From positions 1 through 30,491 of the forward strand of contig DDZV01000021.1 in the NCBI GenBank assembly GCA_002346475.1: a stretch of 30,491 nt of DNA, in the 5' to 3' direction. Shown here one piece after another: positions 7,860-16,034 of this stretch (its first letter is position 1; every line of letters begins with the position of its first letter). Source of the stretch: Acidobacteria bacterium UBA2999 (lineage in GTDB: Bacteria > Acidobacteriota > Vicinamibacteria > Vicinamibacterales > UBA2999). Made by a program: the position numbers and the translations under genes. The notes under the pieces were generated by a model. That model searched no databases, was not told the origin of the DNA, and saw nothing but the letters and a program-made list of their open reading frames with translations.

Positions 7860-8669
7860 ATGAGTTTCTTTAACTCACGAACCCCGCTCGTGTTTGCTCA
7901 TCGAGGCGCTTCATTAGTTGGCCCTGAGAATACATTTGCAGCTTTTGATGCAGGAATTTCAGCACGTGCCGATGGGCTCGAATTAGACGTTCAGCTTTCT
8001 GCTGATGGTGTTGTAGTGGTCCATCATGATCTGACACTTGAACGTACAACTAATGCAACTGGTCCTGTGGCAGCTAAAACAGCTTCAGAGTTGGCATGTG
8101 TAGATGCTGCATATCATTTTGAACTTAATGGAAAATTCCCCTTTCGTGGACAGGACTGTGGCATTCCAACATTAGCGCAAGTGCTGAGACGTTATACCGA
8201 TCTTAGACTCATTATTGAATTAAAAAACAATGTCGCTGAACTTGGCGAGGCCGTGGTACGTGAAGTGCGGGCTGCAGATGCAGGTGAGCGTGTATGTGTT
8301 GCAGGATTTGGGGCTCGTGCCATTCGAACTATTCGTCGTGCGATGCCAGAGTTAGCGACGAGTGCCCATAAAAACGAAGTTCGCTTGGCACTGTATCGTT
8401 CATGGGTTCGGGTTCCTTCCTATAAGGCTGCTTATCAGGGGTACCAGGTTCCTGAGTTTGCAGGTCATATCCGTATTGTATCTCCCCGTTTTATTCGGCA
8501 TGCTCACCAGGCTGGGTTTCATGTGCAGGTTTGGACGGTTGATGACGCAAATGACATACGTCGTTTTTTGAATTGGAAGGTTGATGCGCTTATCAGTAAT
8601 CGACCTGACGTGGCAGTTGCTGTCAGAGATGCTTGGACCGAGACAGCAAATAAGAACTCACTGCTTTAG
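7860..8669 (+). CDS. glycerophosphodiester phosphodiesterase
   Basis: Hydrolyses glycerophosphodiesters to glycerol-3-phosphate and an alcohol, recycling phospholipid head groups. The 269-residue protein is a complete cytoplasmic-type GDPD TIM barrel without a signal peptide. The family motifs are visible: FAHRGAS with catalytic His14, GPENTFAAF, LELDVQLSADGVVVVHHD with the second His, and FHVQVWTVDDANDIRRFLNWKVDALISNRPD at the C-terminal end. The N-terminal Met follows TAATTA with no strong ribosome site. A gap of 118 bp separates it from the YpdA-like gene; I see nothing in that gap beyond short chance repeats. It converges on lipA with a 52 bp AT-rich spacer and no convincing terminator. 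Confidence 0.93.
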   Translation: MSFFNSRTPLVFAHRGASLVGPENTFAAFDAGISARADGLELDVQLSADGVVVVHHDLTLERTTNATGPVAAKTASELACVDAAYHFELNGKFPFRGQDCGIPTLAQVLRRYTDLRLIIELKNNVAELGEAVVREVRAADAGERVCVAGFGARAIRTIRRAMPELATSAHKNEVRLALYRSWVRVPSYKAAYQGYQVPEFAGHIRIVSPRFIRHAHQAGFHVQVWTVDDANDIRRFLNWKVDALISNRPDVAVAVRDAWTETANKNSLL

Positions 8670-8721
8670 AAAAATAAAAATTATAGGTCAAGTTGATCTT
8701 GCTAACGTTCAAGCTTCTTTT

Positions 8722-9639
8722 TTAGTGTGGTGTAGTTTTAGAAGCTTTTAAGGTTTCGTAGGCATTTGCTTGTTCATGCGCATGGTAAGAACTACGTACT
8801 AATGGACCAGACTCCACATGTACAAAGTTTCGTTCGAGAGCAAGTTGTTTTAGCTTTGCAAACTCATCTGGGTGGTAGTACCTCGAAAGGGGAGCGTGGT
8901 TACGTGACGGAGGTAAATACTGACCAATGGTTAAAATTGATACCTTGTATTTTCGAAGATCATCAAGTACTTGAATAATTTCATCGAGGGTTTCACCAAG
9001 TCCTACCATGATTCCTGTTTTGGTTGGAATTTGAGGAGCGTAGCTTTTTGAGCGACCAAGTAATTCAAGTGATCGTACATACTGGCCACCCGATCGGGCC
9101 ATTCTGTACAGGCGGGGCACAGTTTCAATATTGTGGTTAAGTACGTCTGGCCTAGCGTTAAGCACAGTTTTTAGCGATGCTTCAACGCCCTGAAAGTCTG
9201 GGATCAGTACTTCGATGCGACATTGTGGTATGTGCATACGTGTTTGTCTAATTGTTTCAGCAAAGATTGAGGCTCCACCATCTGATAAATCATCTCGGTC
9301 AACAGAGGTAATGACTGCGTGTTGTAGTTTCATCACGGCAATAGCATTTGCTACCCGAGATGGTTCATCAAGGTCCATGCTTACTGGGCGGCCGTGTGTC
9401 ACTGCACAATAGGTGCAAGCTCTAGTACAAATATCTCCTAAAATCATGAAGGTGGCAGTGCCATGGTTCCAGCATTCGCCAATATTTGGACAATGGGCTT
9501 CCTCGCACACCGTATGGAGATTTAAGTCATTGAGGAGTTTGTGTAGCTGTAGGTAGTTTTGAGATCCAGGAGCTTTAACTTTCAACCAATCAGGTTTTGG
9601 TTGGCCAGAGCGAAAAAACTTGAGCTGTTCGACAGACAC
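8722..9639 (-). CDS. lipA: lipoyl synthase
   Basis: Inserts two sulfurs into protein-bound octanoyl chains to make lipoyl cofactors. With the start at 9639 the protein has 305 residues, close to the family norm. The auxiliary cluster motif is C45-EEAH-C50-PNIGE-C56, the SAM cluster is C71-TRA-C75-TY-C78, and RSSYHA near the C-terminus carries the conserved serine. The reading frame stays open up to 9849, but that extension lies antisense to a UPF0173 gene remnant and has no LipA character. An ATG at 9708 would add 23 residues and has no ribosome site. GTG at 9639 gives the usual short lead before PKPDWLKVKAPGS, with GGAG twelve bases upstream, which is rather far. No lipB is next to it. Confidence 0.95.
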   Translation of the reverse strand: MSVEQLKFFRSGQPKPDWLKVKAPGSQNYLQLHKLLNDLNLHTVCEEAHCPNIGECWNHGTATFMILGDICTRACTYCAVTHGRPVSMDLDEPSRVANAIAVMKLQHAVITSVDRDDLSDGGASIFAETIRQTRMHIPQCRIEVLIPDFQGVEASLKTVLNARPDVLNHNIETVPRLYRMARSGGQYVRSLELLGRSKSYAPQIPTKTGIMVGLGETLDEIIQVLDDLRKYKVSILTIGQYLPPSRNHAPLSRYYHPDEFAKLKQLALERNFVHVESGPLVRSSYHAHEQANAYETLKASKTTPH

Positions 9640-9718
9640 ATAGGAATTGTACTCCGTGTGACGTTGTATCGTTAGCGATCTCAACTTGCGTAGATTAAAT
9701 TGCGACATTTGACAATTA

Positions 9719-9953
9719 GGTGAGATGTGCAAGTCTGATATTGCGTTTTTCCCTATTGGTGATCGGTTTACGACGGGTCCAGGAACAGCTGCTAAGGCAT
9801 GCGAATTCTTAGGTATTCGGAAGACAGTGCCCCATGCATTGGGGCACATTTCCCTTGCTGACGGGTCAACCTGAGCAGTTCAGAGCCTTTGTGGAGCCAG
9901 AGGGAATAGAGATTCTTGCACTAAAACCTGGGGAGACCGTACAGTCTGGATGA
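9719..9953 (+). pseudogene. C-terminal remnant of a UPF0173 (YtkL-like) metal-dependent hydrolase
   Basis: On the plus strand, frame 2 reads SDIAFFPIGDRFTTGPGTAAKA from about 9734, the conserved metallo-beta-lactamase C-terminal motif of UPF0173 proteins. At 9829-9834 the frame breaks: GTG CCC is followed by an extra C, after which frame 3 continues MHWGTFPLLTGQPEQF and ends ILALKPGETVQSG at the TGA at 9951. Both halves fit the family well (it normally reads VxPMHxGTFPLLTG). Before 9719 there is a stop and only faint similarity. The N-terminal two thirds, including the HxHxDH metal site, are absent because lipA starts at 9639. It is therefore a truncated and frameshifted relic, not a working gene. 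The lipA promoter must lie in or beside it. Confidence 0.8.
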
Positions 9954-9960
9954 TATTATT

Positions 9961-10067
9961 AAGACAACAGTAAATTTGCAGGAAAGCTCGCCTAGATTTT
10001 AATGTTGTCTTGAAGGTGAGATACCCAAAGGCCATCGAGTTGTAGGCGGCAGCAGACGAGGCTACAA
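9961..10067 (+). promoter_or_regulatory. structured leader upstream of nuoB
   Basis: The 130 bp between the UPF0173 relic and nuoB hold two inverted repeats. AAGACAACA (9961-9969) pairs with TGTTGTCTT (10003-10011) across 33 bases, with AAAT/ATTT inside able to extend the stem. TTGTAG (10040-10045) pairs with CTACAA (10062-10067) across 16 bases. Neither is followed by a T run, so they are not ordinary terminators. If the nuoB transcript starts upstream, its 5' end could fold into two hairpins just before the GGAG ribosome site at 10075-10078. The first repeat could instead be the old terminator of the decayed gene. Confidence 0.35.
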
Positions 10068-10083
10068 GACACGCGGAGCGATA

Positions 10084-10614
10084 ATGGGATTAATTGATAA
10101 CAAGTTTGAGGACAACTTCATTACAACTAACATCGATAAGGTTTTAAACTGGGCTAGATATTCAGCGCTTTGGCCAATGGGTTTTGGGTTAGCTTGTTGT
10201 GCGATTGAGATGGTGGCTGCTTCTGCATCACGGTATGACATTGCCCGTTTTGGTGCAGAAGTATTCCGTGCTTCGCCAAGGCAGGCTGATCTATTGATTG
10301 TTGCTGGTACGGTTACAAAAAAAATGGCACCAGTCTTACGGCGACTTTATGATCAGATGCCAGAGCCAAAGTGGGTTTTATCGATGGGCAGTTGTTCAAA
10401 TGCAGGGGGTCCTTTTCCAACTTACAGCGTTCTCCAGGGTGTCGACAAAGTTGTTCCAGTTGATGTCTATGTTTCTGGTTGTCCGCCGAGACCAGAGGCA
10501 CTTCTCTATGGCCTAATGCGTTTACAGGACAAGATTCGTAAAGAAGGCAAAGTACTTCGGAAGTCAAGCCCCACGGTTGCCACCGGGTCAATAGTAGTGG
10601 AAGAGAGAGGATAA
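10084..10614 (+). CDS. nuoB: NADH-quinone oxidoreductase subunit B
   Basis: Complex I peripheral-arm subunit that carries the terminal N2 4Fe-4S cluster and passes electrons to quinone. The 176-residue protein has the four ligands in the canonical spacing: tandem Cys38-Cys39 (GLACCAIEM), Cys104 (SMGSCSNAGG) and Cys133 (VSGCPPRPE). The ATG has GCGGAG six bases upstream. The stop is three bases before the GTG of nuoI, so the two are coupled. Unusually, nuoA and nuoC/D are missing on either side. The rest of complex I must be encoded elsewhere, or this is a partial second copy. Confidence 0.96.
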   Translation: MGLIDNKFEDNFITTNIDKVLNWARYSALWPMGFGLACCAIEMVAASASRYDIARFGAEVFRASPRQADLLIVAGTVTKKMAPVLRRLYDQMPEPKWVLSMGSCSNAGGPFPTYSVLQGVDKVVPVDVYVSGCPPRPEALLYGLMRLQDKIRKEGKVLRKSSPTVATGSIVVEERG

Positions 10615-10617
10615 TCT

Positions 10618-11088
10618 GTGGCTGCTCTTACAAAGTTCATCAAGACAATTTTCCTTATTGATCTACTTCGTGGTTTATGGGTCACTCTCAAGTACACTCC
10701 TCAACCAGCGTTTACTTTCCAATATCCGAAGGAGAGACGTCCAGTAGCACCAAGGTTCCGAGGTGTTTTGCGGTTGCAGGTAGAGCCATCAACCGGTGCA
10801 CAGACTTGCATTGTTTGTGATCAGTGCGCCAAGGTTTGTCCTGACGATCTTATTGAGCTAGGAGGGCATCGAGAGCCTGGACATAAGATTAAGGTTCTTG
10901 ATTATTTTGATTTTAATTTATCCCGTTGCAGTTTTTGTGGTTTGTGTTCAGAGGTATGTCCTACCAAACCTGTAAAGGCACTCATTATGAGTGAGGATTA
11001 CGAGCTTGGAACTTATGACAGGGAAGCCCAAATTATTAGGGTTGACGAGATGTACGATGGAGTTTCCATCGAGGACTACACGCACTAG
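10618..11088 (+). CDS. nuoI: NADH-quinone oxidoreductase subunit I
   Basis: Two-cluster ferredoxin subunit (N6a/N6b) of complex I. The 156 residues contain C64-IV-C67-DQ-C70-AKV-CP and C104-SF-C107-GL-C110-SEV-CP, each with the fourth ligand before proline. An amphipathic N-terminal helix (FIKTIFLIDLLRGLWVTLKY) leads into the usual PRFRG stretch. It starts with GTG three bases after nuoB. Direct nuoB-nuoI adjacency, skipping C-H, departs from the common A-to-N order. The following gene starts 30 bp later and is unrelated in type. Confidence 0.94.
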   Translation: MAALTKFIKTIFLIDLLRGLWVTLKYTPQPAFTFQYPKERRPVAPRFRGVLRLQVEPSTGAQTCIVCDQCAKVCPDDLIELGGHREPGHKIKVLDYFDFNLSRCSFCGLCSEVCPTKPVKALIMSEDYELGTYDREAQIIRVDEMYDGVSIEDYTH

Positions 11089-11118
11089 TGCACAAAGTTT
11101 TCCTCAACTGAGGTGCTG

Positions 11119-12624
11119 ATGTTACGTCAACGGCACTTGATAGGGTGCGCTGTAATCACGGTTGTAGCGTTAACCTTCAGCCTAAGTGCCTCAGATGATA
11201 TTTCTCTTGCTGATGCTGAGCTTGAATTCCAGCTTGGTTCTCTCTTACTGCAAGAATCTCGCTATGAGGAAGCACTGGTGGCTTTTAAGCGCGCCAGTCA
11301 ATCATCAGATGCTGCACTAGTGTCTCTTGCGAGACAGGGAAAAATCAGAGCTGAGTTAGCTATTGCGGAATTCAGTACCGCACAAATTGATGCGGCCGCT
11401 CTCCTGCGTGATGAACCTTCTTCAATAACAGCTCAAACACTTTATGCTGATTCTCTCTGGGCTTCAGGACTATTCGACGAGGCTGAAGCTGTATATGTTT
11501 CGGCTTTAGAGCGTGATCCGAAATCAAGCCGAGCCAGGTACGGGTGGGCTAAGTCACTGGCTACAAAAAATCGTTTACACGAGGCCCTTAATGAAGCCCT
11601 TGCTGCATCAGTTGCATCTCCACTGGATCCAGATATCTACCATGACATCGGACAGATTTACGAGAGACTCAACCGTTTTCCTGAAGCTGCTGACGCGTAC
11701 GAAAACTATGTGAATTCTTTGCCTCACAAGGAACAAAATGACCGTGCAATTTGGTCGCTGGGACAGGTGGAATTTTTGCGAGCGTTTGATGGAAAGACAC
11801 CTCTGCAAGTTGAATCAAAGCCTGAGCTTAGACATACCGTGTCTTTTCGACTTCGGAATGGAAAAATTGTTATTCCTGTTCGTCTTAATGGTCGGCGACA
11901 GGAGATGGTTTTAGATACTGGTGCTGAAAAGAATGTAATCTCAGAAGTTACCGCCTCACGTTTGGGGATCAGGCCAATTACTTACACTTTAAGTGCAGGT
12001 GTTGGTGAGGTGGGATTGCGTGGTTTGCAACTAGGACGATTGGATAGTTTTCAAATCGGTTCTCTTAAGGTGAATCATGTTCCAGTGCTTATTAAGAGCC
12101 CTGGACTCACAGGAATACCGTCTAGAGAACCGGACAGTTTTTCTCCGCTTGCCCTTGGATTATCAGTGACAATTGATTACCAGAAGCACTCAATCACGAT
12201 GGGTTACAAGCTTGAAGAGGAAGCTAGTGATTTTAGCCTTCCGATGCGTGTCCAACGCCTAGCGATGGTTCGAGGTCTTCTGAATGAATCTCACCCTGCT
12301 TACTTTGTTGTTGATACTGGTGGAGAAGTAATTTCAATTAGTCAAAGCACAGCAGGAATTCTTAACATGCGTCCATCTCGGCATATTCCGCTCAAGGTGT
12401 ATGGGGTGTCTGGGTGGGATCGAGAGGCTTTCTTATTGCCTGGTATTGACCTACGATTTCAGGATATTCATTACCAGAATTTTCCTGTAGTGGTTCTGAA
12501 CTTGCGAGTACCGAGTATTCTCCTAGGTTTCGACCTTGGAGGAATAGTAGGATACAAATTCCTAGCTTCTTATCGTGTCACGATGGATCTTGTAAAAAGC
12601 GAACTTCGACTGAAGAGTTATTAA
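11119..12624 (+). CDS. secreted TPR protein with two aspartyl-protease (retropepsin-like) domains
   Basis: A 501-residue envelope protein. Residues 1-25 form a signal peptide. Residues about 30-230 are helical TPR-like repeats (pairs such as LADAELEFQLGSLLLQESRY, LYADSLWASGLFDEAEAVY, YHDIGQIYERLNRFPEAADAY). Two beta-rich domains follow, each with an aspartyl-protease signature: VLDTGAEKNVIS with Asp266, and VVDTGGEVISIS with Asp399, 133 residues apart. Each is followed by a hydrophobic flap- or Leu-Gly-like stretch (GLSVTIDY; LLGFDLGGIVGY). This could be an intramolecular pair forming one bilobed active site, or a non-catalytic scaffold. The ATG at 11119 has GAGG five bases upstream, which I prefer to the GTG at 11113. 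Function unknown; periplasmic proteolysis is the family-based guess. Confidence 0.8.
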   Translation: MLRQRHLIGCAVITVVALTFSLSASDDISLADAELEFQLGSLLLQESRYEEALVAFKRASQSSDAALVSLARQGKIRAELAIAEFSTAQIDAAALLRDEPSSITAQTLYADSLWASGLFDEAEAVYVSALERDPKSSRARYGWAKSLATKNRLHEALNEALAASVASPLDPDIYHDIGQIYERLNRFPEAADAYENYVNSLPHKEQNDRAIWSLGQVEFLRAFDGKTPLQVESKPELRHTVSFRLRNGKIVIPVRLNGRRQEMVLDTGAEKNVISEVTASRLGIRPITYTLSAGVGEVGLRGLQLGRLDSFQIGSLKVNHVPVLIKSPGLTGIPSREPDSFSPLALGLSVTIDYQKHSITMGYKLEEEASDFSLPMRVQRLAMVRGLLNESHPAYFVVDTGGEVISISQSTAGILNMRPSRHIPLKVYGVSGWDREAFLLPGIDLRFQDIHYQNFPVVVLNLRVPSILLGFDLGGIVGYKFLASYRVTMDLVKSELRLKSY

Positions 12625-12723
12625 ACACAATTTCTCGTTTACCTTTGAGACATTGTTTTTAGTAGCCCTGAAGATCTAAGGGTTTACATCAAGCTAGCAG
12701 TTCAGATTAGCCACATTCAAGCT

Positions 12724-15700
12724 TCAGAAGTCATACCCAATCCAAAGAGCAAAGCGTGGACCTCGAAACCAGTCACTTCCACTTTTAGCTCCTGCTTGGA
12801 ATGCTTGCGTAGCAAAAAGCACGTCTTCCCATTGTTTGTTGAAAAGTGTACGCCATGCCCAATCAAAATGAACTGGGAATCCAATCACAAAAGTTTCAAG
12901 TCCGAGTCCATAAGAGGCACGAGCATCAACGAGTCTGAAACCATCGACTGCTGTCAAGGGGCCTTGGATAGGAACTAGCATTTGTGTTTGAGGATTAGTT
13001 TGGTAACCGATGGTAGGTGTATAAAATTCAGTTTCACTTGTCCAAGTCTTGAAGGGCTGTCCGGCAAAGCTAGCGCCCCCCATGTTCGCGAATAATACGC
13101 CGCGTATCCCACCAAGAACACCGATTGGTGTCAGCATGGCTTCGATGAGAGGGAATCTGAGTTCTGCATTCAAATAAAACGTGTTTTGACCAATAAATTC
13201 TAAGTAATCGTACCCACGCATTTCTGCGTTTCCACCAAAAAAGTTGAAGTCTGGTGCTGCACCCCAGCTCTTAAAACCATGCCCACGAAGGGCGAGCAGT
13301 CCGGAAGCTCCCAACCGAAAGTAGTAGCGAACATCAGCCTCTGCGGTTTGGCGAGACAGGGTGTTGTTGCCTATCTTTGGAGCAATCTCATACGACAGGC
13401 GCATCGTATTGCCCGCCAGTGGGCCAAACTCACGGAATATTGTGGTCTCCTGGATAAAACTGACACCGAGTGGAATAGATATTCCGTTTCGGAATAACTG
13501 TCGACCGAAGTTGTTTTGCTGGAATTGGTTTGCCTGAGTTTCAAAAAAATCGTTACTGTACTGTTCCCTGTAATGTAGAAGGCCACCGAATAGTTCAATG
13601 CGGCGGTATTCGTCAAAGGGCCAGATACCAAACGCTGTTCCACCTTGGATCGTTCGAGTTGCTAGAGCATTATCACGATTTAGAAAAAGACTTAAGCTAG
13701 GGTCGATAAAGACTCCGTCTAGTAATCCATAAAAGAAGTCGGTTTGTGAATAACCTTGCAACGCGTACTGAAACCGATTAGATAAATTGGCATAAGAGAA
13801 TGAGAGCGTTCGGTATTGTGCGACTGAGGCAGCATAGAAGCTAAATTGCTGATCTCCGAGCACATCACTAAACGTGATCTGCGTTCCACCGTAAATATCA
13901 CCACCAGTTGTTACGCCTAGGTTCAATGGTGGCCGCGTATCGAGAAACATTTTTTCGAATGTTCCCTTTCGACGATTGTTATCCCCGATAAACGTATGAG
14001 AAAGAGGTGCTTGGAAATCTATGATTGGACCAGGTGCCCCAAAATTTTCTGTAGTAGTAGTTAGAACCGATTCAAGACGATCCAAAACATGTAATTCATA
14101 ATCACCTTTGTGGTAACTAATGAAGGCAATTTTTTCTTGTCCCTCTGTTCCTAGCACGACGGGGGAAGTATTGCCTCCCAAGGTATCTGTGTGTTGTTGA
14201 AGTGCACCTGTTTCCAGGTTAAGCGTCCAGACATTGTAAATTTGACCATTTTGTCCAACATCTGAAGTCAGGGGATTGATAGGGTCTGTTGCTGTTGAAG
14301 AAAAAACAATGGTCTCAGCATCAAGAAACTGAGCTGTCGCATCATCATGTGTGCCGAAGGTAACTTGTGTTTTTTGACCGGTTGCTATGTTAACGCGACG
14401 CAACTTTTCATTGCCACTTATACGTGCTACATAAATTAAGGCGTCGCCATTCGGTGACCATGTAGGCCCAGAATCAGCAAAGGCATCATTGGTAACATTG
14501 GTTACTTCGCTAGTTCCCAAGTCGACAACAAAAATATCTCCTACTGCGTTTCGGAGCCCAGCAAAAGCTATTTTTCGTCCGTCAGGAGAGAAATCAGGCG
14601 ATTCTGGATCGTCGACTGTGTCGATCTTGATTCGTTGTTCAATTTTTCGTGTTAGTACATTTTGAATAATCAGTGTCCGTGATTTTCCATCTCTAACGAA
14701 GTACGCCAACTGATCACCTGTTGGCGACCACGAGAGCCAGGGCACTGTAATAAATCTCATCCCCGGCTGAACAATGAACTTAAAGCCATGATCTTTATCG
14801 AAACCGTCTGTAAGATGAGTGACGACAGAGCCATCATTTGAAGACACTAAAATAATATCTATTTCGCGGTCTCTGTTATTTCCAGTCACTATAGCTAGCA
14901 ATTCACCTGAGGGAGATGACTCAACAGAGAGTGCGCCACTAAATGATGTTTCTCTAGGATCAGGGGCAAGGTTTCTTCCGTAGTCGCTGGGTCGTTCTTT
15001 GTCACGAAAAGGTTTAAAGCGTTCTCGTAGGTACTTCTCAAACTGTTGATCAAATTCCTCAGCGCTCAGATCGAAGGCGTCTTGATAGGGGCTTGTTCCT
15101 TCGCCAACGATAGATTTGCGTAATGAAAACAGGTACTCACGAACAGCAGCTTTGCTCCAGTTAAACTCAATGAATTCAAAAACTGCGTGCCCAAGGTTGT
15201 AAACAAGTCGAACGTTAGATAGTCCGCCGTAGCCTTCAAGTCTAGTCATCTCTGGGATTGTGTCGGCAATGGCAAGGTCTCTGACCATCATTAAATCAAT
15301 GGGACGCCAGACCCCGGTCATGTAATCAGCGAGGCCTTCGTGAATCCACAGTGGTACGGTGTCTCCAAACAGTGACGATGGGATAATGTCAAAGTCGAAC
15401 TGATGAGTAAGCTCGTGCAAGATTAGTCTGTACAAGAGATCCGGAGGGCTGTCGAGCGGCATTACAATCCGATTTCTTGAGGGTTCTGCAAAGGCGCCTA
15501 CGCCTTCTTGAGCCGCACCGGGGATCACATTCTGTTGTTGGAATTCACTGCTTGTTTTGAACAGGATTAAGGGGACCTTAAATCCAAGATCATGCTTGAG
15601 TTCAGAGCTAATCTGTTGATACGCACTTTCTGCGTAACCGGTAACACGTTCCAGATGTTCCTCGATCTCAGGGTAGTAGTAGATTTCAAAATGGTCAGTG

Positions 15701-15855
15701 GTATAGATGTGCCACTCAAAGTCATCGTATCGCACCTGATTCTTTCCGTAATACGGCACGAGATTGTTTTGGGCTACGACCGAAGGTGAAGCAGTTAGAA
15801 GTATTACGAGTGTGAGTAAGAGACGTAATATCCCACACCGGTTAGCAACTTGCAT
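12724..15855 (-). CDS. outer-membrane protein with metallopeptidase-like, TolB-propeller and beta-barrel parts
   Basis: A giant envelope protein of 1043 residues. A signal peptide (ending TASPSVVAQ) is followed by a gluzincin-like domain with HELTHQF near residue 147 and a downstream WIHEGLADYMTG that would give the third zinc ligand. Residues about 290-600 repeat PDFSPDGRKIAF and PTWSPNGDALIYVA type blades, as in TolB/WD40-like propellers. The C-terminal third resembles a BamA/Omp85-type surface-antigen barrel and ends in an aromatic residue (IGYDF), the barrel-assembly signal. I place the start at the ATG at 15855, with GAGAGG ahead of it and directly before the signal peptide, rather than at 15900. 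The gene stands alone, converges on the TPR protease and is divergent from the thioredoxin lipoprotein. Substrate unknown. Confidence 0.85.
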   Translation of the reverse strand: MQVANRCGILRLLLTLVILLTASPSVVAQNNLVPYYGKNQVRYDDFEWHIYTTDHFEIYYYPEIEEHLERVTGYAESAYQQISSELKHDLGFKVPLILFKTSSEFQQQNVIPGAAQEGVGAFAEPSRNRIVMPLDSPPDLLYRLILHELTHQFDFDIIPSSLFGDTVPLWIHEGLADYMTGVWRPIDLMMVRDLAIADTIPEMTRLEGYGGLSNVRLVYNLGHAVFEFIEFNWSKAAVREYLFSLRKSIVGEGTSPYQDAFDLSAEEFDQQFEKYLRERFKPFRDKERPSDYGRNLAPDPRETSFSGALSVESSPSGELLAIVTGNNRDREIDIILVSSNDGSVVTHLTDGFDKDHGFKFIVQPGMRFITVPWLSWSPTGDQLAYFVRDGKSRTLIIQNVLTRKIEQRIKIDTVDDPESPDFSPDGRKIAFAGLRNAVGDIFVVDLGTSEVTNVTNDAFADSGPTWSPNGDALIYVARISGNEKLRRVNIATGQKTQVTFGTHDDATAQFLDAETIVFSSTATDPINPLTSDVGQNGQIYNVWTLNLETGALQQHTDTLGGNTSPVVLGTEGQEKIAFISYHKGDYELHVLDRLESVLTTTTENFGAPGPIIDFQAPLSHTFIGDNNRRKGTFEKMFLDTRPPLNLGVTTGGDIYGGTQITFSDVLGDQQFSFYAASVAQYRTLSFSYANLSNRFQYALQGYSQTDFFYGLLDGVFIDPSLSLFLNRDNALATRTIQGGTAFGIWPFDEYRRIELFGGLLHYREQYSNDFFETQANQFQQNNFGRQLFRNGISIPLGVSFIQETTIFREFGPLAGNTMRLSYEIAPKIGNNTLSRQTAEADVRYYFRLGASGLLALRGHGFKSWGAAPDFNFFGGNAEMRGYDYLEFIGQNTFYLNAELRFPLIEAMLTPIGVLGGIRGVLFANMGGASFAGQPFKTWTSETEFYTPTIGYQTNPQTQMLVPIQGPLTAVDGFRLVDARASYGLGLETFVIGFPVHFDWAWRTLFNKQWEDVLFATQAFQAGAKSGSDWFRGPRFALWIGYDF

Positions 15856-16034
15856 GTAAGCCTCTCTTTTCAGGGTCGGCGACGTCTTTCGTAAGGTCAT
15901 CCTGCTATAGAAAACAAGGTGATCTTACTGTTTCAGATGTCATAGTCGCATGCAATAGGTGGCGGCTAAATAAATGTGAAAAATATATGGTGAATTATCA
16001 AAAAACACTTAAGTAGCCATTTTTTTAAAAGAAA

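Noticed and set aside
8670..8721. Possible terminator between the phosphodiesterase gene and lipA
   Set aside because: Only a four-base stem (CTTG/CAAG) near a T run; not strong enough to call.
9640..9849. N-terminal extension of the lipA reading frame
   Set aside because: It lies antisense to clear UPF0173 coding remnants, lacks LipA similarity and would make the protein 70 residues too long.
10318..10325. Run of eight A inside nuoB as a slippage or frameshift site
   Set aside because: The nuoB frame reads correctly through it with all four cluster cysteines in canonical spacing.
8709..12726. Identical 10-mer TTCAAGCTTC at 8709-8718 and 12717-12726, each at the 3' end of a minus-strand gene
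   Set aside because: A single short match over 4 kb with no further flanking identity; chance is likely.
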